DNA from: Linum tenue
Taxonomy: Eukaryota > Streptophyta > Magnoliopsida > Malpighiales > Linaceae
DNA: 64,000 nucleotides
Direction of reading: 5' to 3'
NCBI GenBank assembly: GCA_946122785.1
Contig: CAMGYJ010000004.1
Coordinates: 54,754,679-54,818,678, forward strand
Shown: positions 35,898-48,920 of the stretch, one piece after another
Layout: each line of letters opens with the position of its first letter
Numbering within the stretch: the first letter of the stretch is position 1
Position numbers and translations under genes: made by a program
The notes under the pieces: generated by a model
Databases searched by the model: none
Seen by the model: only the letters and a program-made list of their open reading frames with translations
What the model was told of the DNA's origin: nothing

Positions 35898-36103
35898 GGC
35901 AACAATATTGTGTCAGAACCTTGGAACTCTTGCACCTGTTAGTAGATGACACTGGATGCTCTAATACAAATTTTGTTTTCATGGAAATCTTGATTGATAA
36001 GTTTCTAAAACCTTTACCACTTGTTAAAAACATGCGCACCGACTTCCCAGTATATCACTTATCCAAGTGAAGACAGAGGGAGGCCGGTCTTGATACCAAA
36101 ACC

Positions 36104-36420
36104 TTGTAACATCCCGAACCTTTTCTCAACAAGATTTTTTTAGCTTTAGGCCTAGACCCTCACGGATTTTGTTTTGCAGTGCATGTTTAAGTAATTTCAC
36201 ATCAGATCACCCATCCTAACAGTGCTCCACAGTAACTATGTTTAACTTCGAAGTTCTAAAAAAAAATTCTTCAATTCACCCAAAATAGTGAAAATACATC
36301 TTGTAAGTTAATGTCAATTTCTTATTTATAAACCGGATTACCAATCTTGGTGTGAAAACATCGGTAAATAGCTACATTATTCTTTTGAGTTCGATAATCA
36401 AATATGAAATATCTACTCTA
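36104..36420 (-). repeat. LTR remnant of the Ty3-type element
   Basis: The plus strand reads tgtaacatcccgaaccttttctc, and next to it on the minus strand lies ttttggtatcaaga, a degenerate primer-binding site. Chromovirus-type LTRs often carry this terminal sequence and a cttcgaagttct-type motif (36247-36257). The outer end is not clear. Confidence 0.55.
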
Positions 36421-36755
36421 ACCTATTCGAATTGACGCTGAGAAAGTTCCGGAGACAGATACTAGAAAAGATCAAACCAAAAGAAGACGTCATCCCACCA
36501 AAAGAACAGATAAAGAAAAACAAAACATCGGTAGCAGCGAAGTTGCCTGCGTACCCGCCTGGGTTTTGTTCTCCGGCGCTGTTCGATTCAATCCAATCTC
36601 CCCGAATCAGCTTACCAGCCAGCAGTATCTTTTTCCGGTTCCCCCTTTCATTTCCTCTAGGTCAGTTGTATTGTATCTCTCACTCTGATTCGCTCTTCAA
36701 CCCAAGGAAGCATCAATTTGCCAAATCACCCATTTAAATTTTCCAACAGAGAGTG

Positions 36756-37545
36756 ATGGGGGTTGTGGTTGCCGGGAGTTGTGGTGTTCCGCTCCTGGTG
36801 TTGAAGAAGAAGACGAGCCCGGCAGCGCTGCCACCACAGAGGAGGCCATGTCTGGGCTATTATAATCATGGAAGCTGTAGAAACCTGGAGATGGGGGTGT
36901 TGGTGGGTTTGGGTAAGAGAGGTCGTAGGCTTAGGATTGGAGCCTCCTCTCTCTTCTGCAACCCCACTGATGATCCTATCATCAAGGAGGTTCTCAAGGT
37001 GAGCGTCTGACTACTTTTTTCTATGATATTCGGACCTGGAATTTAGTCTCGCTCGTTCTTGCTGTTTCATGGTTCGTTTTTTCTATTGTCTCCACCTGCA
37101 ACCGTACATTTAGGGGATAAGTGTAAGTAAGATGGTTTTCATCCAAGGTTTTGGACTTGTGCAACTTGTTTTGGTTACTTTGTAGCGTTGTAGTAGAAAT
37201 AAGCAACACATAGCTGCTGATTCTTCCTTGCGTAGGTTGTAGTTCAGTAGTTTCGCGTATGTTTTCTATGTCAGAGTCGAGTGAGTGAGTGAGTGCAGGG
37301 TTAATCACTGATTAGAGGTTGGTGTGTACATTATGCATTGATTTTGTTGTGTGGACTAGGAGCCGGTTGCTTTCTTGGGAGGAATGTTTGCAGGGCTGCT
37401 GAGGCTCGATCTCAACGAAGAGCCACTCAAGGAATGGGTAACGAGAACGGTGGAAGCGTCTGGTATCAAGGAAGAAGCAGATGTTGAAGGCGGGGGAGAA
37501 GAAGCGTACGACGATCAATCCCCTCAGCAGATCATGATTGAATGA
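36756..37545 (+). CDS. UPF0426 family protein, chloroplast-type
   Basis: Two exons, 36756-36998 and 37360-37545, join in phase to 142 residues. The N-terminal ~60 residues are Arg/Ser/Gly-rich with few acids, typical of a plastid transit peptide. The conserved part is FCNPTDDPIIKEVLK|EPVAF, LGGMFAGLLRLDLNEEPLKE and WVTRTVEASGI, as in the Arabidopsis UPF0426 protein At1g28150. The function of this family is unknown. The start ATG is at 36756; the codon before it is GTG. The gene converges on PRP40C, with stop codons 664 bp apart. Confidence 0.85.
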
Positions 37546-38208
37546 ACGACTGCCACTTCGATTCTTCACGATGCGAAGTCTCCTGCATATGGGAAACGAA
37601 TCGGCTGGCTCTCTTCTTTTGTTTCTGTGTCGTGTCTGTGTATCTGACAATGAGTGGATCATGGGATTCCAGTTGATCTCAGAAACCTGCAATTGTGGGA
37701 TGGAGCTTAATGACATTCAAGTTCCTGATACAAGCATGCTCTATCTTTTGATCAAATAATGACATGTCTGCAGAACTTCGTTTCGCCATTCGAAGATCTA
37801 ATTGGAGGTGGAATGAACGGAACCTATTTGCTTAAGTAAGAATGACCCATAAATCTATGGTCGAGCTTCCATTGCCAAGAAGGAAAATGAAACAACCGAT
37901 TATGACCTAAAGAAGTGCACAAGCATTTGAACCAAACTTAAATGAGCTCACCTTGAATCGCCAACTAAAATGAATAGCTCCAATGTACAATAAAAGCATA
38001 CTCTTCTAATATCAGGGATCTTCATTGTCAGCAAATTGGTACAGGAACATCTACCAAAAAAACCACTGATCTCTAAAACAGGGCCGTACGCAAAAGAGAG
38101 AAAAAGATTTCAAGCTATCTTCAGTCTTGAGGTCTCCTTGATTCAGAGAGGGTTTCCCCTCCCTGGGTCAACAGAGCTTCTACGTTTTGATTCCTTTTAG
38201 CATCCATA

Positions 38209-41200
38209 TCACTTACTCCTGCTTTTAGCTTCTTCAATCATCTCGTCAGCATGCCGACGCCAGAGGCTCTCCCTCTCCTTCCTGTGGATCTTGTTGTACC
38301 TGGGATCCGCTTTCAGTAATCGCTTCGCCGTTGACCATGAATCTAGGACTGTTTTCCCATCTTCCATCTTGTCTGCAGCTGCTTCAACAGTTATGACTTC
38401 AGCCAACAAGGCTTTGTAGTCTTGAACACATCGCTACAGTGGACAAGGTTTAACAGAATGGAACACTATTAGGAGTCCGTCGTAAAAAAGATGCAACATA
38501 CTTAATTTTGAGCCACATGCAGTTTTTATTCAGCAAATCACCTACCTCTTGCAACATCTTCACATGCTCACGGAAAAGTCTCTCAGTTTCTGAAGGATCT
38601 AAATCAGGGTGTGTTGCACGTCCTTGAGGATCCTTCTCCAGTCTGGTCTTTGACTCTGTCCAAGATGCCTGTAGGTAAGTAAATCCAACAAGTTAGGGAG
38701 CAAGAATAACATAGGGCATTCAGCTGCTTTTCCATCAGTATTAATTGTTGTTACCCTACTCAATGCTCCATTAATCAGATATAGGCAATCAATAAGTGCA
38801 CAACTGCAAAGTAATCTCAATTCTCCGTGGATATATATTCTCGTTGATAGCAAACTTGTGGTAGAACTGAGAAACTTTAGGAGGCTTCAAGTATTAGGGA
38901 TTATGAGGCAGAGGGAAGCACTATCAATGACATTTCAGACCACCAATCAGAAATTTACTGGCAGCAGGACAAACTGCAAAAGCTGAGCAACTATTGATAT
39001 ATTCACATAAACATCATACAAACATCATGGCGAACACATATACCTGTGGGTCCTTGATTGTTTCTACGAGCAAAGCCTGAAAAGAAGATGTTGCTTCCTT
39101 CCTCCTAACTTTTAGTCGCACCCTGTCCATTTCTTGTTCCTCCCTTTCTTTTCTTTTTCGCAACTCCCGCTCCCTTTCTTTCAGCCTCTCCTTAAAAATT
39201 ACTCAAGAGAAAGGTGGAATTGTAAGGCAATTTACCCATACAATGAGTGAAAAGGTATCCAATAGTGTGCAGTGACACCATATTCAACATTATCAAGTTT
39301 ACAAAACTAACATTATCAAGTTTACAAAACTTCACCAAATAAAAATTACTCAAATAATAATTGCGGTTTGGAGAGAATTCAAACAACCACAAATGTATGT
39401 ATAGGCCACTGCCCCATCTAACATGGTCTTTCGGCATTTTTCCAAGTAACATATAAAAGCAAATTCCTATCCACTAATAAACAGAATTCTTTCTAAGCGG
39501 ATGATAGCAGCTGCCATCAAATGGCTATAGACACTGCTGAAATGATCCCATACTTCAGCATTCGAACCATCTAAGGCCTACCTATCATAAAATCTTAATC
39601 CCAACTAAGGGAAGGGACATCATAGAACCACTCCAGGACACAGAAATTGGGACAAGGTTGTAGATGAGCTGGTGATAATTAAGTACCTGTTCATCCCTCT
39701 TGGCTTTCATTTCACGCTCGGCTTCCTGATCTGCTGCTTTTAAGTCGGATAAATACTCATTGAATAAAGCCTCCCGATCCTCATGCTTTATAGTCTTGTA
39801 CCTGGGATCATTCCTTAAACTGTCCTTAACCTGCAAACAGCAAAAAGCAACCATTGATGTACCCGCATGTATCAGATCTTAACTGAGAATAAACCATTTT
39901 ATTATCTAGGTTGCTTCAGGTATAGGTGTTACATAACAAAGCAAGTCTGCAAATGATCGAGGGACAATTATTTCGACTGATTTCAGAGTGTTTCAAAAAT
40001 AGTCAGCTGGGACTGGGGGCTTTTCCAAATCTCTTAAGCAATAGAGACCAAATTGTTAATCAGTCAGCAAACACTATTCAATTTTTCTTTCATTTGATGC
40101 CACCACTTAATTTAGAAAAGAGAAAAGTCCGTCTTTCAGCTGAAAGAAAAATTAATTGGATTGCATGAATAAGTAAGAGTCTTTTCCTTAACTAAAAGGC
40201 TAATGCTGAAAGATATCCCATCTAAACCTAGAAGTATCACCCTCATAATAACCTTACCTTACCTCTCTTTCCGTCTCACATATGCTTAAAAATCAGAATC
40301 ACAATTATAACATACCCTGGACCAACGTGAATGCACGGTTATATCTCCTCTTTCTCGGAGCATAGACTTGAAACCAGCAGCTACTGCTGAACGCTCGGCT
40401 TGAGCTTTTTCTCTTGCTGCCTTCCTCAAGTTAAGAACCCTAGTACCATAAAGAGTAACCAACATCAAGAAAGGACATAGGAAAAATAGAGAAGTGTATC
40501 AAATAATAAGAATATAATATACCATGCAAACGCAAAGAGACTAAAGACAAAAGGACAATCCCAAATTTAACCCAATAAGCAGGTCTCTAGCCCATGCTCA
40601 CACATGTTGCTTCAATGAAAAGAACCTATTATCTGACCAGGGGAACGGTTTATGAAAAGAAGAAGCAAATTACCCAAACACCGACTTCATTCAGCTTTTG
40701 AAAGAAACGTTGCACATGCACCAGACAGAAAACAAGTTTTAAAAATGAAACGGGAGAGTTGCAAACAAAGCAAAGGAACATAAGAGTCGAAACTATTGGT
40801 AGACTCCCTTTCCCAAGGGATAAATACTCCTTTAAAGAAGATGATGTCCAATAATACTTGTGAAACAAGGTTCAGATGAGAGCGTTAAAATCTTTTTTAG
40901 GTTGTGAGCTTTTTGGGAACAATCTTGCTATTGTCAAAATCGATTCATCCTTATATCTTAGACATGTAAAATCGCCTGAATCATTTTCCAAGAAAGATTG
41001 CAGCTTGGAATTGTAACCAATATACTTCCATCATCTGCCAAATCTAACCCTGACTACAACTGAAATTAAAAACTTATCAAGTCAACTAATTTACAATTTG
41101 AACTTCCAAATGACCCCTCAGAATAGATTCTCAAATGAAATAGTACATCCAGATTCCAAGGACCTTGGGGGGAAAATCCAGTAAATACTATGCCAAAGGG

Positions 41201-44200
41201 AAAACGGTCAGTGATGTTTGAGGAGAATAACTAAACCCTTTCATGACAATGCATAAAGACACAAATGAGTTTCCAAGTAACAACTAGGGCATTTTATGCA
41301 AATCATCTGAGGCACTGAAAGGACAAGGATGTACACAACCAAACCATTAGACAATAATGACGCCAGACTCCTAGAAAGAAGCAACGACGAACCTAAAGAT
41401 CATTCATTATAACCTAATAAGTAAGCATGCAATAAATAAACATAACAAAGGGCAAACAACCATTGGAGGCTGACTGGCTACATAAGATCCAAGTTGTCAG
41501 CAAATGATACCTTTCATTCAACAAATGCTCTCTGTCCTTACGGTCAAGGGCCTCGAACCTTGGGTCATTCCCCCACTTCTTCCGGAAAGTATAATAATCA
41601 GTATACTGGTCAATATCCTGAAAAATCCAAACATATCAGGTAAATTATCTATTTCTATACGATTTCAGAGCGAAAAGATTCCAACAGTTGAAGGAGATAT
41701 GGCACTTCAATTCACTGCCATCAACGGGACCTCTGATGCTTCTTCTAGTAACTGCTTAAATCCGTCTACTGCAGCCTTCTGAGCTGCACGTTTCTCCTTG
41801 CGCTCCTCCTCAGCACGTGTTTTCACATAGTGCTCAAACAAGGACCTCCGAGCAGAATGACTTGGTATAGCCTGGAACAATATTGAACAAGTTTAACGGA
41901 ATATGACAGAGTAACACAAAAGTAACTCATAATTAAAAGAAGAAGATATCATAAGATAGGAAAAGCACAAGAGACATCCTACATAATATGGAAAACCTAG
42001 AAGCTTCCAAGCAAATGGAGATCTAAGTACCACCACGGATAGAAATGAATCAGTTCATGGTGGTGAGCACACAGAATCCAAAACCATGTACACGAGAGTG
42101 AAAGGAGTACAGCAGAAAGGATGATATGCATAGACAAATAGCCAACAGAAACATAGTCACTATCATATGGAATCGAAAAAGTTTATTCGGCTAATGCTGT
42201 CTGTTAAAACAGCATTCAATCAAACAAACTCCTATTTTTTCTCAAGTTAACTAACAATCTTCAGTCATTTATTGTGATTAATTTAAAATACATCAACAAC
42301 AGACTCCGCATTGCATAAAGCAACAAGATGGCCCTAGTGGCTGCTTGTTCACAAGTTTAAGAACACATGATTCAGACGCCAATATACTGAATATAACTTG
42401 AATATGTAGGAGTGGCTTAATTAGATAAATTCTATAAGGTTCTAGGTGACACGAAAATCCATACCCAAACTTCATAGACAGAAATCCACCAAACATGCTT
42501 CAAAGAGGTTCGGTACACTACAAGTAATGAACAACACTGATCATAATTACTTAGGCTCGGCAAACCTTAAAACGTGGATCAAACACAATCTTCGGCAGCT
42601 CCTTCTCCCATTTTGAGAATGGTGCCACCCCTCTTTCCTTGAGCATCTCCTGCGCATTACAGAAAGGGGGAATATATTATAGCGTCTACTGCTGCTTCAG
42701 CAACCATAGTTAGCAAAATTAAGGGCATACAGTTGACGTTTTCTGATTCCCTAAATATTGCTGAATCCAGATGAGGGGGAAAAACACACACCTTGAATTG
42801 TACAATGCACTCCTCCTTTGTTGGCCCATTGTCTTCCTCTGTATCTGATGACGAATCTGACATGTTACCATCCTCGTTTGTGTCTTTTAGTTTGTCTTTG
42901 CTACTTTCACTCGGCATGCCCTTAGCTGTAGCAGCTTCAACAGCTTTTGAACCATTAGATTCAGATGTTGGTACTCCTGATGAAACTGGAGCAAGGGATG
43001 AAGTTACCGGAGATCCAGAGTCTTGCAGCTTCTTTTTTATCAGATCCAATGCAGATGATGTCCCTGGCATACTTGTGCCTCTCAAAGCCAAGGCATCACG
43101 GCCACCAGTGGTAATTGCCGGAGTACTTAAACTGACTGTAGTAGATCCTGTATCAGTGGAGACATTAGCCTGTGGGGCTGGCATTGCTTGTTCTTTTAAC
43201 ACATCATCCTGCTTCTTTCTCCATTCCACCACCTCATTTGGGACCTGCCAGCTGCTTACCTGGTTGAAATGGAATGCAAGTTGTATTACATACCTAACAG
43301 ACCCCAAAGATCAGGATTAAGGACTTGCTACCTACTTTCACTAACATGGTCACACAAAACTTCACATAACGCATGCACACTACATGTACATATAATTGTA
43401 GGCCCCAATCTTACATAGTAAATTTAAAAACACAACAAAATAATAAAAAAGGGAACTTCTCATACAGCAGGTCATAAACTTTATTAACACTTTCAACACC
43501 ATTAAAATTATTCACAAGGTAGGCCTATCCAAATAGGCCAGCTTTTCATTCTGAAAGTAAACTTGCAAGCAGAAGCTTGCAGAATGATCTATGTCTAACT
43601 CGTATATACCACTTCAACATCTCCTGTTTTCTTGAAACGGATGAACTGAGGGAAACTCCCATCACAGTTTGAGATGCTTATATATAATCCCACCTTTGTT
43701 ATGTTGTTGTAGTAATACTTCTTTCCGTCATTTGTGGTGACCAAGGCCCAATGTGTCCCAGCTAAATTCTCCCTGCAAATAAGAAGGTATGAAGCTCCAA
43801 AATTCATGATTAAGAGTCAATCCAAAAACTCGACAGATAATGAGAAAATGGAACTATATATGAGTCAAAACAAAATAATCAAGCCACAACAGGAAAGGCA
43901 AGAGTATAAGTCAGCTGTTGATAAGAATATAAAATGCTTGTGTGATGTGGCCCTAGAAACAAAAAGGAATGAAGCTCTACAAACTATTATCAATTCCAGT
44001 GAAAATCACAAGATAATGGAACTATAGATCAGCCAAAATAAGAGAAGCTAGAGTTTAAGGGATATGTTGACGCAAAGACAAATGCCAGTTGGATTCAATA
44101 GCTTGAGAAGTGGATCAGATGTTTGAAACTTGAATGAGAAAAACGACAGGAATATTTAACCAGATTATTACAATGCTCACAGCCGTGAGCAATGTCAATA

Positions 44201-45439
44201 CCAGAAAGAAGTCACTTTGGTCATGATTGGTTAATTTCATTAATGATTAAAAAATGGCAGCAACGCTACCTCCCACAAACAAGTTGCCTGCCTTCCATAG
44301 TTCTATTATCAAAGTTTGATGCAGAAATAACCAAAGAAACACATGTCTCAGTTCCTGTGGGGAAAAAAGTGATAACCATATAAGTAGGTAAGCAACTTAC
44401 ATTGATACTGGAAGTGGCTGACCCGCAACTCTATCTGACTGCATCCATGCAGACCGAAGAACAAACAAAACCATCAAAATTCAAACAAGAAAGCTAATAT
44501 AGACTGTTAAATCTCGCTAGGCATCGATCTTTGTAGTGTTGTTAATATAAAGAGAATTTCAGTTGAATGGTATAGGTGCGATACTAAACATACCTCCGAT
44601 TTAAAACCAGGAGGTTTTTCGTAAGTGGATACTCTCGACACAGCATTGTAATAGTATGTAACTCCGGTGTCAGTCTTGTGAGCAGTCCAAGCATCTGACG
44701 CTTCATTAGGAGCACCATTACCCTTCATGTCAGGGTCAAGGGAATGTCTGTTGCTCTCTGCAAAAAATTATGCCAAACTGAGGATGAAAAAGCTCAATCC
44801 GAACTACTCCAACGAAAAATAACCAATTCCTTACATTGGAATCCTGGGCATACCAATTCCTGGAGGAGTTAATTCTGTCTGGGTCCCTGGCGGCCGCACA
44901 AACTGCTGACTTGAAGCCGTCGGCAAAGTCGCAGGAGGAGGAACAATATGAAAATTCACACCCATACTTGGCACCGGTAAAACGCCAGGAAAAGGGCGGG
45001 GGTTTAGGCTAGGGTTTCCAGGTCCTGGCAAAGGAAAATGACCGGAAGGGAAAACGGCAGGCGGAGCATACGGCAGAAACGGTGGCTGCGGCCGCATCAT
45101 GCCAGGAACTTGTTGTGGCATTGGCTGCAACCAAATACCTTGTGGCGGAGGAGCCGCCGCGGGTGCAGCCATTGGAGGAGGTTGGAAAGAGGGAAACCCA
45201 GGGTACATTTGCTGAGTAACTACAGCTCCAGGAGGCGGCAGGCCGGCGGCGGCGGGCCTCTGCTGAACTACGGATGACGCCGCAGGGTCAATAGGGCTAG
45301 GTTGAATAGACATTGAGACGTCAGCCCCATGATTTCCAGGTACCAAATCGGACAAAGAAGAAGCAGAAGAAGAAGGGGTAGAAAGTGGCAGCGCCTGTGA
45401 AGTCAGCGAAGAAAAGGCTGGAGAAGAAGAAACATTCAT
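38209..45439 (-). CDS. PRP40C: Pre-mRNA-processing protein 40C (WW and FF domains)
   Basis: Thirteen exons join in phase to about 809 residues: 45439-44854, 44757-44594, 44438-44401, 43772-43694, 43259-42792, 42649-42566, 41871-41731, 41617-41511, 40439-40316, 39830-39687, 39190-39044, 38668-38546, 38433-38209. Residues 1-195 are Pro/Ser-rich. WW1 ([16 protein letters not shown]...YEKP, ~219-248) and WW2 ([17 protein letters not shown]...SSWQVP, ~268-296) follow, then an acidic Ser-rich linker ([19 protein letters not shown]). Several FF domains complete it ([62 protein letters not shown]). FF/WW proteins link U1 snRNP and the RNA polymerase II C-terminal domain. The last exon might instead splice at agga|gtaagt near 38215, so the extreme C-terminus is less certain. 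Confidence 0.93.
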
Positions 45440-45831
45440 CGTAGAGTCTGACGAAGAGAAAGCAAGAGGCGTCGCCTCAGCCGGCGGCAACCGAGATCGA
45501 TCGATTGGTCGCCCCCGCGAATAAAATAGAATTTGAATTAGCACTAGGTCAGATTGGCGTCGCCCTTGGAGACCGTGGGTGCCCCTCGGAGCAGTAGATG
45601 AATGTCACCCGACGAAGACGAAATCGAAATTGACCGGCAGGGGAACTAACAGAATAACAGTCGAGCAAGAAATCAGAGAAGAGGCAGCCAGCAACAGCTC
45701 CCAAACCGGCTCTCTCTGGTGTATTCTCCGCGGGCAGAGTTTTTTCTCTTTTCGATCAAATTTTATTTGTGGGTTGCCAATGTGCGGGGTACCGGATCCT
45801 CTTATTAAAGGGTTAAGGGGTCACTTGACTG

Positions 45832-46539
45832 TAGGGATGGCAATGGGCCGGGTTGTGGGTTGGGTCGGGTTTTGTCAAACCCAAACCCAAACCCATGGGT
45901 TTATTTTTGAAAAAATTCGGGGTAAAACCCACCGGGTTTGAAAAACTCAAACCCAACCCAACCCGTTGGGTATCCGTGGGTTCATGGGTACCCACGGATT
46001 TTGTCGTAAAAATTTTACAATTACAAGTTCTTATCAAAATTAAAGTCAAATATCAATCTCTCAATATAAATTATCCATATATAAAACACCATTCTAGAAA
46101 ATTCAAGCAAATCACAAATTAACTATACAAATTGTTCAACACCAATCTAGAAAACTCATGAAAATTGAAGAAAATCACAAATTATCCATAAATAACATGT
46201 TTAATTGAAAGCTTCTTTCTTTCAATTAAGTTTCTTTAGTCTCCACTCCATAACATCAACTTCATTCTACACAATTAAAAAGAAAAAATTAGACATGTCT
46301 CCACAAACATAAATAAGAATAGTTGTTTAGAATATTAAATATACCGAAAAAATTAATTATATGAGTGGGCGGGTACCCACGGGCCGGGTTTACCTAAACC
46401 CAAACCCAACCCAACCCGGTGAATAGTGAACGGGTTTAAACCCAAACCCGGCCCAAAACCCGTCAACACAGATTTTGCCCGCGTTGACCAGGTTGGGTCG
46501 GGTGGGTACCCGTAGGTTCGGGTTTTGTTGTCATCCCTA
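45832..46539. mobile_element. Non-autonomous hAT-like element (TAGGGATGGCAAT family) upstream of PRP40C
   Basis: A 708-bp element starts tagggatggcaatgggccgg and ends ttgttgtcatcccta. It is flanked by a perfect 8-bp duplication, cttgactg (45824-45831 and 46540-46547). Sub-terminal aacccaaacccaaaccc / gggtttaaacccaaacccg repeats fit the family. It sits about 390 bp upstream of the PRP40C start codon, in its promoter region. Confidence 0.87.
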
Positions 46540-46547
46540 CTTGACTG

Positions 46548-47452
46548 CACCTTTCAACTCGCAGATTAAAACCCGACCCGTTGAGTCGATCTAAAACCGT
46601 CCGAAAACTAGAAACTTTTGTAATCTGGAATCCGAATGACCCGAACCCGATAACCCGTGATTTTTTGGGTAGGATTGGGTGGGTTAGCAGGTCGATCCGT
46701 TAGACCCGTTTCATTTTATATATCAATCCCAAAATGATAAAATCACTCATAAATTGGTGAGATGTTTAAAAAAATCACAAGGTCGATCCGTTAGACCCGT
46801 TTCATTTTATATATCAATCCCAAAATGATAAAATCACTCATAAATTGGTGAGATGTTTAAAAAAATCACAAGGATTTGAATGACATGTTTTGGAGTTTAA
46901 GGATTATCAAATATCATGTGTTTCTTGTAGTAGTATTACTCTTGTGATTGTTTTTTGACGAATTGCGCAATTTGTATTTCATTTCATTAGCATGGGAGAA
47001 TTTGAGAATATGTTAATTGACATGTGTTAGGTAAACTATTGTCATGCATATGTGAAAATTTGTGTTATGTAAGAAAATATGAAGCATGTTTGATATTATT
47101 TCTGAGAACGCTAATAAGCTGAAATGACCTGTAACCGACCCAAAACCGAATGGGTTGGGTCGATATTTGACCCTAAATCAGCCAACCAAACATGACCCGA
47201 CCCGTAACCGAAGTCTTCAACCCGAAATTACCCAACCCGACCTGATTGCCAGGTCTACTTCCAACCTCTAGATCTGCATACACAAATCTGACGGTTAAAA
47301 AGTGGGAAAGGCTTTTTAATTTATAACAAGAGTAGTTTGGGTATTATGGAAAATTGCGAAATATACAAACCGGATTTACAAACAGTACAAACCATACAAA
47401 CATACGAACAGTACAAACTAAAGCGACAAAACATACACACTGATTTACAAAC
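46548..47452. other. Intergenic DNA with transposon relics
   Basis: Pyrimidine/purine-skewed cccgacccg / gggttgggtcg repeats at both ends (46560-46720 and 47120-47250) and the end gattgccaggtcta (47250-47263) suggest another hAT-type relic without a clear left end. A degenerate array of acaaac/agtacaaac words starts near 47350 and is interrupted by the Pack-MULE. Confidence 0.4.
46690..46871. repeat. Direct tandem duplication of 91 bp
   Basis: The segment from ggtcgatccgttagacccg to aaaaaaatcacaa appears twice in succession (46690 and 46781), with no difference that I can see. Confidence 0.9.
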
Positions 47453-47462
47453 AATATGAAAC

Positions 47463-48910
47463 GGCTTAATTGCAAGTTTGGTCACCCGAATTGCTTAAAA
47501 ATTTCACGTTTGCCACCCGAATTGATTTATTCCATTTATAGTCACTCGAATTAGTTAAACAGTCCAAGTTCGGTCACTCTCCGTTAACCTCCGTTAGGCT
47601 CCGTTAATGACGTCCGTTAAGTGATGACGTGGCTAACAGAAAGACACAGTCAGCACATTTAAACATTAAAAAAAGAAGACCCGACCCTCCAACTCAGCCT
47701 TACCCGCCAACTCAGCCTTACTTTCCCAACCCAAGAACCAACCCAGCCTAATTCACCCTAAACCCAGACCCGAGACCCAACCCCCCCTGAAAATTAAATC
47801 GCAGGTGGATTAGGGCATTTCCCTTCCTCCATCTTCATCCTCTCATCCTCCCGGAGAGAGGCGAACCTATGAGAAACCGAGAAGGCCGTCAATGGGAGCA
47901 TGCTTGATCATTAATTCCTCTATGTAAGCTAAGCACTCTTCAAAATTCCTGTACTCCGTGAACTCCTGCAACAATCAGCCCGGAGAAAGTTTTGAATACG
48001 ACAGAAGTTCAAGAAAAAGACATAAAAACAGAGGAATTGGGATTGGGTACCTTGTTGAATTGGAACCACTCGTAATAAGGAGGGTCGAAGATCCCTTCGA
48101 CCTCTGATTTACCCTCGGCGGGGTAAGGGGCATCGATGAAGACTAGATCGAGGTTCTGGAGGAAGGATTCCGGCCATTTGATGGTGAGCTGCTTCTTCAA
48201 GATTGCTGCGCTGGTCCTGAACCCATGCAGGCACAGGAACCTGGGTTTCCTCGCCATCTTGCCTTCCGACCCCATTTCTTTATGCTTTGGGCTTCTTGTT
48301 TCAGTTGAGAGGAGAAAACAAGAAAGAAAGGAAGAACACACCTGTAGAAGAAAAGAAGGACTGCCCTTCTTTTTTCCCCCTTCCTGCCTTTCCTTTTCTT
48401 ATTCAAATTTGATAGGTGAGGAAGAACGAACACGAACGAGGGAGGGAGAGAGAGAGAGAAAGACGGGGAGGGGGCTTCTGCTTCTGCACAGGAGAGAGGC
48501 GGCGCGGGAGGATGAGAGGATGAAGATGGAGGAAGGGAAATGCCCTAATCCACCTGCGATTTAATTTTCAGGGGGGGGGGGGGGGGGTTGGGTCTCGGGT
48601 CTGGGTTTAGGGTGAATTAGGCTGGGTTGGTTCTTGGGTTGGGAAAGTAAGGCTGAGTTGGCGGGTAAGGCTGAGTTGGCGGGTCGGGTTGGGTCGTCTT
48701 TTTTTAATGTTTAAATGTGCTGACTGTGTCTTTCTGTTAGCCACGTCATCACTTAACGGACGTCATTAACGGAGCCTAACGGAGGTTAACGGAGAGTGAC
48801 CGAACTTGGACTGTTTAACTAATTCGAGTGACTATAAATGGAATAAATCAATTCGGGTGGCAAACGTAAAATTTTTAAGCAATTCGAGTGACCAAACTTG
48901 CAATTAAGCC
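47463..48910. mobile_element. Pack-MULE carrying a serine-hydrolase gene fragment
   Basis: A 1448-bp element starts ggcttaattgcaagtttgg and ends with the reverse complement. It is flanked by a perfect 10-bp duplication, aatatgaaac (47453-47462 and 48911-48920). Terminal inverted repeats of about 400 bp (47463-47866 and 48505-48910) match closely; one difference is a 7-C run versus a 17-G run. There is no transposase. The core holds two exons and the intron of a host FSH1/OVCA2-like gene. Long arms, a 10-bp duplication and a captured gene define a Pack-MULE. It inserted into a degenerate acaaac array, pieces of which flank it on both sides. Confidence 0.92.
47870..48275 (-). pseudogene. Captured FSH1/OVCA2-like serine hydrolase fragment
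   Basis: The FSH1 family (PF03959) comprises small alpha/beta-hydrolase esterases. Exon 1 (48275-48051) encodes MARKPRFLCLHGFRTSAAIL and FIDAPYPAEGKSEVEG...FDPPYYEWFQFNK. After an intron with proper GT-AG ends, exon 2 (47965-47868) encodes EFTEYRNFEECLAYIEELM and APIDGLLGFS, then a stop (TAG). Capture ended right at the nucleophile motif GFSQG, so the nucleophile Ser is the last residue and the Asp/His of the triad are missing. The intron shows that genomic DNA, not mRNA, was captured. The frame is otherwise undamaged, so capture is probably recent. A short transcript antisense or homologous to the parent gene is possible. Confidence 0.88.
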
Positions 48911-48920
48911 AATATGAAAC

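Noticed and set aside
37312..37716. Minus-strand frame of 134 codons
   Set aside because: It lies antisense over the second exon of the UPF0426 gene, with no protein features of its own.
42793..43320. Plus-strand frame of 175 codons
   Set aside because: Shadow of PRP40C exon 5, which has a clear WW-linker sequence on the minus strand.
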